Shown piece after piece: positions 1 to 6,100 of a stretch of 10,705 bases of DNA (within the stretch, counting starts at the first letter, position 1; every line of letters begins with the position of its first letter). Location: assembly GCA_030527065.1 (NCBI GenBank), contig JAUNBO010000055.1:1-10705 (forward strand), given 5' to 3'. The DNA is from Bacillota bacterium (GTDB taxonomy: Bacteria; Bacillota; Clostridia; Peptostreptococcales; Anaerovoracaceae). The translations under genes and the position numbers were made by a program. The notes beneath the pieces are model-generated. The model was not told where the DNA came from and did no database searches. It worked only from the letters and a program-made list of their open reading frames with translations.

Positions 1-2
1 TC

Positions 3-215
3 GATAAGAGGGATGAACAGGGCTGTGTATACTGCAAGCAGGGGCATGACCTGCCAGAGCACATGATAAACGGAGAGCCTAACGGCAGGATATACGATGT
101 ATGTATAGACGCATGGGATGGTAACTGGTACATAGAACAGACTAACGGTGTTGATATCGGCATACAGTATTGCCCCATATGCGGGAGAAAGTTGGAGGGA
201 GAGCGTGATGAATGA
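3..215 (+). CDS. Zinc-ribbon protein, 5' end cut by window
   Basis: The frame is open from the window edge and ends at TGA 213-215, so the start lies upstream. The visible 70 residues contain a CVYC pair near the beginning (visible residues 8 and 11) and a CPICGRKL ending (57 and 60), the usual four-cysteine layout of a small zinc ribbon. Between the pairs lies an acidic, aromatic stretch with DAWDGNWYIEQ. The last 8 bases overlap the next gene's ATG (ATGAATGA), which implies translational coupling. Many Clostridia phages carry small proteins ending in CPxCGxKL; their role is unknown, with nucleic-acid or protein binding the obvious guess. The frame is supported by the cysteine pattern and the overlap with the next gene, not by a visible start. 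Confidence 0.72.
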   Translation, partial: DKRDEQGCVYCKQGHDLPEHMINGEPNGRIYDVCIDAWDGNWYIEQTNGVDIGIQYCPICGRKLEGERDE

Positions 216-513
216 AGGATTGATTAAAGCAGAAAATGTCATAAAACGCCTGTCATCATTGGTCATAACCGATGACCTATACGGCATAGGCAAACAGGAC
301 GGAATCAATTATGCGTTGAGAGTCATAGCAGAAGAGCCGTTTGTCCCAGAGAGAACCGGGCGGTGGATTGAAAAAGAGCGGCATGAACATTTTCCGTCAG
401 GGCAGCCATACAAAGCAGACTATTGTTCACTTTGCGGCAAACGAGGGTGCGCAGGATATGACTTCTGCCCCAACTGTGGGAGCCGGAACGGAGAGGAGGA
501 CGGAGATGACTAA
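208..513 (+). CDS. Small zinc-ribbon phage protein (GRWI type)
   Basis: A 101-residue protein. I chose ATG 208 because GGAGGGAG lies about 8 bases upstream and the start overlaps the previous stop by 8 bp; an in-frame start at 148 would overlap the previous gene by 68 bp. The N-terminal half is helical and acidic/basic. At residues 48-54 is ERTGRWI, followed by CSLC (73, 76) and CPNCG (87, 90), with an extra Cys at 81. This 'GRWI ... CxxC ... CPNCG' pattern is common in small proteins of Clostridia phages and prophages, and none has a proven function that I know of. The cysteines very likely bind one zinc ion. It sits in a row of three related genes upstream of ssb, which suggests an early host-takeover or DNA-associated role; that is inference. 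Confidence 0.8.
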   Translation: MNEGLIKAENVIKRLSSLVITDDLYGIGKQDGINYALRVIAEEPFVPERTGRWIEKERHEHFPSGQPYKADYCSLCGKRGCAGYDFCPNCGSRNGEEDGDD

Positions 514-775
514 AATGATTGAAAGTGATAAGATACTTCCGTTGTTTCGGCTTATCTTATACAAACACCCGCATGTGGAACAAATCATGGAAGATATAGG
601 GGAAACAGTAAAAAAGATGTCTGTGGACGCTGAACCGGTGCGGCATGGGCGGTGGATAGATGGATATTGCAATCGCTGTGGAAATGAAGCATTGGCTGCA
701 CCGAATAGTGAAACATTGGAATGCACCGAATGGTGTCCATGGTGTGGGGCGAAGATGGAGGAGGCAGAGGAATGA
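506..775 (+). CDS. Small zinc-ribbon phage protein (RHGRWI type)
   Basis: An 89-residue protein starting at ATG 506, preceded by GAGGAGG about 6 bases upstream and overlapping the previous stop by 8 bp (ATGACTAA). A longer in-frame reading from 341 would lie almost wholly inside the previous gene and is rejected. Residues 1-45 are predicted helical; then VRHGRWIDGYCNRCGN gives CxxC at 55/58 and the tail WCPWCGAKM gives CxxC at 77/80, with an extra Cys at 73. This is the same layout as the preceding gene, so the two look like diverged paralogues. Zinc binding is likely; the partner is unknown. The gene ends in an acidic tail and its TGA overlaps the following ATG by 4 bases. Confidence 0.8.
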   Translation: MTKMIESDKILPLFRLILYKHPHVEQIMEDIGETVKKMSVDAEPVRHGRWIDGYCNRCGNEALAAPNSETLECTEWCPWCGAKMEEAEE

Positions 776-1221
776 AAACCAGCGAATTGATTACGAGATT
801 AAGAGAAAAAGCGCAAGGCTATTCTTTTGGTGAAAGGTGGCTGATTTGGGAATTGTGCAACAAGTTAGAGATTCTTGTCGATGGGCCGCCGGCGGGGAGA
901 TTGATTAACGTTAATAAGCTGGTTGATAATTTGCAAGACCAGTCTGCCTTTTGCAGCGGGTGCCCACATTACGGGGAACCGGGAGGGTGCAATCTTCCGG
1001 GAGGGCCCGGATGTGCAGCATGGAATATCGCTCAAGAGGCCGCAGCCGATATCGAGATTATGCGGAGCCTCCTTGACAAGCGGTGCGACACTTGCCCCCA
1101 TGTAGAGTGGGCCCGGACTGAGAACGCCGACCTAAAACAGCGGCTGAAAGAACTTGACGAAAAGGAGAATGGAAATGGGACGGATGATAAAGCAAAGCTT
1201 CCACGCCAGCGCCAAGGTTAG
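772..1221 (+). CDS. Cys-rich protein with C-terminal coiled coil
   Basis: A 149-residue protein. ATG 772 overlaps the previous stop (ATGA) and follows a GGAGGAGG run; the longer reading from 721 is less likely. I do not recognise a family. Residues 1-45 are helical and amphipathic. A central cluster, FCSGCPHYGEPGGC followed by GGPGC, has four cysteines and a histidine, and a second pair, RCDTCPH, lies near residues 116-121. These could bind metal. Residues about 122-137 (ENADLKQRLKELDEKE) look like a short coiled coil, and the end is basic. The 3' end overlaps the next gene by 47 bases, longer than other overlaps here, so one of the two boundaries may be wrong. Confidence 0.7.
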   Translation: MKTSELITRLREKAQGYSFGERWLIWELCNKLEILVDGPPAGRLINVNKLVDNLQDQSAFCSGCPHYGEPGGCNLPGGPGCAAWNIAQEAAADIEIMRSLLDKRCDTCPHVEWARTENADLKQRLKELDEKENGNGTDDKAKLPRQRQG

Positions 1222-1369
1222 GAGAGCCGAAGAGAAAATCATGCCCGGCCCAGTCGTTACATACCAGATTCCCAAGACGGAAGTGGAAAAACGATACGGC
1301 AGGCCCGGAGAATTGGCAGAAAAAGCACCGTTAATACCGAAGTTGAAGAAAAAGGAGAAAGCGAAATGA
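1175..1369 (+). CDS. Small basic hypothetical protein
   Basis: A 64-residue, strongly basic protein (tail PKLKKKEKAK). I prefer ATG 1175 because GGAG at 1164-1167 lies 7 bases upstream; in-frame TTG 1154 and ATG 1169 are possible but place the binding site inside or too near the start. No domain is recognised. The middle contains PGPVVTYQIPKTEVEKRYGRPG, and the excess of Lys/Arg fits nucleic-acid contact, which is only a guess. The stop overlaps the ssb start by 4 bases (ATGA), so its translation is probably coupled to ssb. The coupling and a good binding site are the main support. Confidence 0.6.
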   Translation: MGRMIKQSFHASAKVRRAEEKIMPGPVVTYQIPKTEVEKRYGRPGELAEKAPLIPKLKKKEKAK

Positions 1370-1749
1370 ATACAGTTGTTCTGATTGGAAGATTAACAAA
1401 AGCGCCGGAGCTGCGGCAAACACAATCCCAAATGGCAGTTGCGTCATTCACATTGGCAGTGGACAGGCCCTACAACAAGGACAAGGAGAAGAGCGCCGAC
1501 TTCCTGCGAATCGTCGCCTGGGGCAAGACAGCGGAGATATGCGAGAAGTATCTTACCAAAGGCCAGAAGGTGGCCGTGCAGGGCAGGATCCAGACGGGAA
1601 CCTACGAAGGCAAGGACGGGAACCGGGTTTACACCACCGACATCATCGCCGAGCGGGTAGAATTTTTGGAGGGCAAGAACAAGGAACGCCAAGACGACGC
1701 ACCAGAAGGATTCCAGACACTCGACGACGATGAACATATCCCCTTTTAG
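1366..1749 (+). CDS. ssb: Single-stranded DNA-binding protein
   Basis: A 127-residue SSB that coats single-stranded DNA during phage replication and recombination and recruits partner enzymes. The OB fold spans roughly residues 1-105: MNTVVLIGRLTKAPELR at the start, the ASFTLAVDR strand, DFLRIVAWGKTAE with the conserved aromatic W52, the KGQKVAVQGRI segment and YTTDIIAE. The last eight residues, DDDEHIPF, are the acidic tip known to dock SSB partners (E. coli SSB ends DDDIPF). The Gly/Gln-rich linker is very short, so the protein is shorter than typical host SSBs and similar to phage versions. Start ATG 1366 overlaps the previous stop, with GGAG upstream. It is followed after 18 bases by a PDDEXK nuclease, consistent with a replication/recombination module. 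Confidence 0.96.
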   Translation: MNTVVLIGRLTKAPELRQTQSQMAVASFTLAVDRPYNKDKEKSADFLRIVAWGKTAEICEKYLTKGQKVAVQGRIQTGTYEGKDGNRVYTTDIIAERVEFLEGKNKERQDDAPEGFQTLDDDEHIPF

Positions 1750-1767
1750 GGAACAAGGGAGGGCGAA

Positions 1768-2085
1768 ATGAACTCAAGGGATAAGGGCAAGCGTGGCGAA
1801 TTGGAACTATCCAAGAAGCTGAAAGAATACGGCTATGACACCAGAAGGGGCCAGCAATTTTCGGGGGCAAACGGCGACGCTGATGTAGTCGGAATTTCTG
1901 GGCTACATATCGAGTGCAAGCGCACGGAAACCTTACGCCTGTATGACGCTATGGCACAGGCGATAAGCGACGCAAAAGACGGCGCCATCCCCGTTGTAAT
2001 GCACCGGAAGAACCATTGCGAATGGCTCGTTATCATAAGGCTTGATGACTTTATTGCGATGTACAGGGAAGCAGGAGGAAACTGA
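1768..2085 (+). CDS. Small PDDEXK nuclease, Holliday-junction resolvase-like
   Basis: A 105-residue protein. The active-site pattern of the PDDEXK fold is visible: a first helix with GKRGELEL (E11), then GDADVVG (D39), then IECKR giving E49-x-K51, and a Gln (Q64) on the following helix (AMAQAISDAK). This matches archaeal Hjc-like and phage 'putative PDDEXK endonuclease' proteins of about 100-120 aa, which cut branched DNA or resolve recombination intermediates with a divalent metal. The N-terminal RDKGKRGE is typical of the group. GGGAGGG lies 5 bases before ATG. Its place between ssb and the late regulator fits replication or recombination. Branched-DNA specificity is family knowledge, not something I can read from the sequence. 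Confidence 0.85.
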   Translation: MNSRDKGKRGELELSKKLKEYGYDTRRGQQFSGANGDADVVGISGLHIECKRTETLRLYDAMAQAISDAKDGAIPVVMHRKNHCEWLVIIRLDDFIAMYREAGGN

Positions 2086-2086
2086 A

Positions 2087-2509
2087 GTGCTATACAAATA
2101 CACGGAATTCAAAGTGGAGAAATTGCTGAACGACCACCCGGAAAACAAGGAAATTCTCGACGACCTGCGGGCGCAACTCCGGGAAATGATAGAAGCAGAA
2201 TTAAGGGCCAAGCCGGAAAGCGTCGGGGAGCGGAAGCAGACCAATGACGGGATCGTGAATCTTCTTGTTCGGAAGGAAGATTTAGAGCGGAAAGTCGCCG
2301 ACTACGCCGACACGGTAGAACGGACGGAAGCCGCCCTGAACCGGCTCACCGAAGAAGAGCGCCTTGTCATAGACTGCTTCTTCTATAAAAGCATGTCAAG
2401 GGGCCAGGCGCAGATATGGCTGGAACGGAAGCTGCACATTTCCCAATCGGAAGTGTACCGGCGGCGGAGGGCTGCTTTGGATAAAATACAGCGCCTTTTG
2501 TGGGGGTAA
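2087..2509 (+). CDS. ArpU/RinA-like late transcription regulator
   Basis: A 140-residue protein with a GTG start: GGAGG at 2074-2078 lies 8 bases before GTG 2087, one base after the preceding stop. An ATG at 2042 would overlap the nuclease gene and has no such site. Residues 1-80 are helical, with a likely coiled coil around 60-85. Residues about 85-138 (LTEEERLVIDCFFYKSMSRGQAQIWLERK, then ISQSEVYRRRRAALDKI) form a sigma-70 region 4-like helix-turn-helix. This layout and size fit the ArpU/RinA family, small sigma-like proteins at the end of early operons in Gram-positive phages, thought to switch on late (packaging, virion, lysis) genes. Family assignment is by pattern; the target promoter is outside the window or not recognised. 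Confidence 0.8.
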   Translation: MLYKYTEFKVEKLLNDHPENKEILDDLRAQLREMIEAELRAKPESVGERKQTNDGIVNLLVRKEDLERKVADYADTVERTEAALNRLTEEERLVIDCFFYKSMSRGQAQIWLERKLHISQSEVYRRRRAALDKIQRLLWG

Positions 2510-2563
2510 AACACCCATCAGGCCCCATTATACCAAAAGCCAAAAAAAGTCGCCCACAGGCGC
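2491..2563 (+). repeat. Imperfect inverted repeat across regulator stop
   Basis: GCGCC 2491-2495 and GTGGG 2500-2504 pair with GGCGC 2559-2563 and CCCAC 2553-2557, ten base pairs with a TTTT/A internal loop and about 48 bases in the main loop. It spans the stop codon of the ArpU-like gene and ends 27 bases before the next ATG. It has no T-tract, so it is not an intrinsic terminator. It could be an RNA processing or mRNA-stability element, or chance. Confidence 0.3.
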
Positions 2564-2589
2564 TCTCACAAGCCCACAAGGAGGTACAC

Positions 2590-3192
2590 ATGATTGCAAT
2601 CACCCAAGCGAAGCTGCGGCCATTCGATTTACATATCGGCGACAAAATATCCTGTGAATGGCTGGACGGGATAAAGCGCCCCGGCACCGTCACCGATATC
2701 AGCACCTATGTATTCACCGTCACCAACGGCAAATACAAAACCGCCTTCCGCATCCTTGACTACCGGCTCGGGCGGTTCGGGCAAAAAAATAGCCCCCGAA
2801 GGGGCTACTCGAAACTAAATGCCGAGGGCATCATACACCGCTCTCCGTTCCGGCGAGGTAAGGTCCGGATAGTGCTCTACTATGTACTGCCGCTTCTTGC
2901 TGGACTTTTCAATGTCCTTCACGGCCAAGGCGATTCTGTAATACTCATTCGCTGTCAGGCCGCGCGCAAGGACTTTTTCTGCCTTCTTCACAGCTTCATC
3001 GCTGAGTCCAAACGCCTCATAGTAAGCGGCATTCGCCCTGTTCTCTGCCAACACCAACGCCTTAGCTACATGGGTTTCTACACCGGCTGCATTGACTGTG
3101 GCCATCATTTCTTTATAGGTGTCCCTGTATCTTTCCGGCGATATCCCGGCAGCCTTCGCAATGGAATAATTGTCAGTCACCGTTTTGCCTAA
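2590..3192 (+). CDS. SH3/KOW-like small protein, stop codon apparently lost
   Basis: ATG 2590 is preceded by AAGGAGG, spaced 5 bases, so translation starts here with good support. The first ~66 residues look like a genuine small phage protein: HIGDKISCEWLDGIKRPGTV, then VFTVTNGKYK and TAFRILDYRLGRFG read as a five-stranded SH3/KOW-like barrel. No stop follows in frame. The reading frame passes through the terminator hairpin (codons about 67-73) and then runs 378 bases antisense to the end of the giant gene, stopping at TAA 3190-3192. That 200-aa product has an odd composition after residue 67 and is probably not the ancestral protein. The natural gene was likely about 65-70 codons, with its end removed where the two modules were joined. 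A 200-aa readthrough product is possible but unproven. Confidence 0.5.
   Translation: MIAITQAKLRPFDLHIGDKISCEWLDGIKRPGTVTDISTYVFTVTNGKYKTAFRILDYRLGRFGQKNSPRRGYSKLNAEGIIHRSPFRRGKVRIVLYYVLPLLAGLFNVLHGQGDSVILIRCQAARKDFFCLLHSFIAESKRLIVSGIRPVLCQHQRLSYMGFYTGCIDCGHHFFIGVPVSFRRYPGSLRNGIIVSHRFA
2783..2807 (-). terminator. Rho-independent terminator of late operon
   Basis: Read on the - strand, a perfect 7-bp stem (2807-2801 with 2796-2790, TAGCCCC against GGGGCTA) closes a TTCG tetraloop and is followed at once by seven T residues (2789-2783). It lies 7 bases beyond the TAG stop of the giant gene (2815-2817). On the + strand the hairpin is followed by CTCGAAAC, with no T-tract, so it should not efficiently stop the early operon coming from the left. 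Confidence 0.93.
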
Positions 3193-6100
3193 GTCGGAAA
3201 GCCATATCGTGGTGGGCTGTCCGGCCTTCGTCAGCATTGTCATTTTCGCCGTATAAGCAGCGTCGGAATAAACCTTCTCAATGGCATTTTCCTTTTCGGT
3301 TTGGTTCATCGCCCGGTATTCCGCCGATTTAATCAACCGGCTCAACTCGTCATAAGCGGTTTGCCCACGAAGCTTCATGTATTCTGTCCGTTCCTCACCA
3401 GTCATGCGGTAAGATTTTCCGTCTTGCGTGAGCGTCCATTCGCTTGTGTCCGGCGGTAGGATTCCCGTATTCCCGTTCATCTCATACAATCTGGCGATTT
3501 CCTCATCTACTTCGGTAGTCTGGAGCCGGTTCATGTAGGCCGGGCTCAATAGGTTTTCAAGCGTATTGCCCGTATATTCGCCAACGCCTTCCTTTTCCTG
3601 CGTCCTGCCCCATCTGTCCACATTCGGCTCCCGGGTCTGGCTGATAAACGGAAGTTTGGACACGATGTTTTTGTTCACGTTATAGCCAAGATAGCTTGCC
3701 AGCTTCCCTTCTTTGTCAGACGTATTTGTCCTGTACCCCACCGGGTCGATAGAACGTGCCACCTGCCCGGCAAGCGTCGGGACTGTCTGCCCAACAAGTG
3801 AGAAGCCAAGGTTCCCAACGCCCTTCGCTATGCCGGAGAAAACATTCCCGTCCCCGTAAGCGTTTGTGTCTAACATGTTGGAAAGCCCCTGCAACATCGA
3901 CATTTCAAATACCGGGTCTGCAATGTTGGCAATCGAATCAATGAATGCGCCGAGGTCTGCGCCGCTCTCTTCCCGGGCATTGTGCCACTCCGCACCGAGA
4001 AACAGCGGAACGGCAGCAGGAACAAGCCAGTTCAAAGTCGCAGAAACCGGCTGCCCGGCAATCTCAACTTCCAGCGAATAAGGTTGTTCGCCCTGGAGTT
4101 TGCCAAAGTCACCTTCTTTGCTTCTCGGGATTGTGACTTTAAGAAGTCCCTGGCTTGCGAGATACCAGCCAAGAATAGCGACAGCCGAACCCGTAAGTCC
4201 TGCGGCAAGCCTGTCAATGGCCCCTGCAATATCGCCCGTTTTGGAAGAACGTGCAAATTTAAACCCCGACTGGATAACCCCGACAGGGGAATAGTCGATA
4301 CTTCTTCTGAGCAGGTTGAGCGGTGTCCGCTTAAAGGGTACGGCAGCTTCAATGCCATAGCCCAACATCTTCTCACCTGTTTTTTCAGAGGCCCTTAATT
4401 GGGCGGAGCTCTTAGAAAGGTAGTCAGATACCTTATTTGCGTCACGGAAGGTTGCCCTCTGTGCCTCAAGTTTGGCCGCTTCATGAATCTCATCAAGAAG
4501 TTTTTTGTCGGAAAGCATATCCGCCGTAATACCACGAGATTTCATGATTTTGGCGAATGAGTTGCCGTATACCCGTGTCAGCCAGCCCTTGTCGCCCTGT
4601 ATTATCTTCCAGCCATCATTCAGCAGCGTATTTGTTCCTGCACGCCATGCCTCTATGCCCTTCCCGAATGTCTGTGTGGCTTTCCCCAGTTTGGGATTGA
4701 TTTCCTTGAGCCTTTGAGTGAGTTTTGCGTCGTCCCGCCCGAAAATGGAAACATCTATCGGCCTGCCTGTGGTGCTGATGTCGGCGTATTTCGCTTGCCC
4801 CTGCAAGTCACTCATCCTTTTCTGCGCCTGCTCACGGCCAAGTTCCACAAGGTGTTTGTCTTTACGTGTCAGGATCGTTTTTGTCCTGTCCATCTGGTTC
4901 ATCTTACCGGCCCGGACAAGCGCTGCTTCCATCGGCGTGCCCAGTGCGTCTTTCATATAACGCATAAGGTAGGAAAAACTATTGCTGACTTCATTTCGCC
5001 CAATGGTTTTGAGGTTCCCGAGCATTGCCGTGTACCGCCACGCATTGAATTTGTCGGCAAAGGTGGGCGGCACCTGCTCCCATATCTCCTTGACTGCATC
5101 GTCAAAGATGTCTTGAATGTCATTGTCGTCCGTTGCTTCTGCGATTCTTTTCGCTGTCTTCGGTGAGATTTTAACGTCCGCGCCCGTCTTTTTCGAAATT
5201 TTAGCAGCGGTTCGCTGGACTGTCGCCAACCGTCCTTCCGGCGTGAGCCGCTTCAACATTCTTGCCGCCTGCAACGTTCGGGCAGATTCACTCAGCATGA
5301 ATGTGACATCTTCTAAAACCTCAAGCGCTTTGGCGTGGTCGCCCTTCTTTATAAACTCCTGTACCAACCTGTAACCCAGGGCAATGTCCCCGGAAGTCGG
5401 CGTAGTGTCGGAACGGCTTTTAACCTTAAATGCGGCGTATGCGTTGTCAAGGCCACTCTCTGCGATTGTTGCGTTGGCCTCCTCAACGGCAGCTTTGTTT
5501 GTTTTCGTGTGCTTTGTGAAGTCGCCATCAAGAAGCGCACTGTCAATCTCGTCCGACAAGGCTTCCATTGACTTCGCTTCCTTTATGGTTTGAGCGTGCT
5601 GGCTGGTGTCGCCATACCGTGTGGCCTTTGGGACTTCCGCTTCCTTCGTGAGAACGTTCCCGTCTTTGTCAATTACTGTTTCGCCCTTCCTGAGCGTTCC
5701 GTACTGGTCTATGGCTTCCTGCATGGTGTCGGCAGGACGGGCCGTGTCTGCGCCTAAGTCCCTTATGCCTTGCGTGGTAGTTCCAGACGGGGGCTTTGGG
5801 GCATTTGGGGGGTTGACATTTGCACTCCCGCTTCGTATTATGTTATCAGGACTTAGCCCAACTCCGTTTGCGGTAGGTACACCTACGTCGGCATTCGGAG
5901 AAGGCCCTAAGTCCATTTCATCTATTGGACGAGTTTGAGCGTTTGAAACATTTTTCTTGACATTTCCTTGAGAATTATATATGTTGAATATAGGGTCTGA
6001 CTTAGCTTCCCTTGCGGGCAATTGTAGCCCGTTAAGCAGGAGGTCGTCCAGGCCCATTTTTTTATTCTCATACAAAACGTTTCCTGCTTGGCGTTGTGCG

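Noticed and set aside
341..775. Longer reading of the third zinc-ribbon gene from 341
   Set aside because: The extension is almost entirely inside the preceding gene; ATG 506 has GAGGAGG and the expected short overlap.
3982..5166. Several + strand open frames of 60-150 codons opposite the giant gene
   Set aside because: They overlap each other and the coding strand, show no conserved motifs, and have no credible start signals.
6014..6032. CGGGC/GCCCG hairpin in the giant gene
   Set aside because: A five-pair stem without a T-tract in coding DNA; likely chance.
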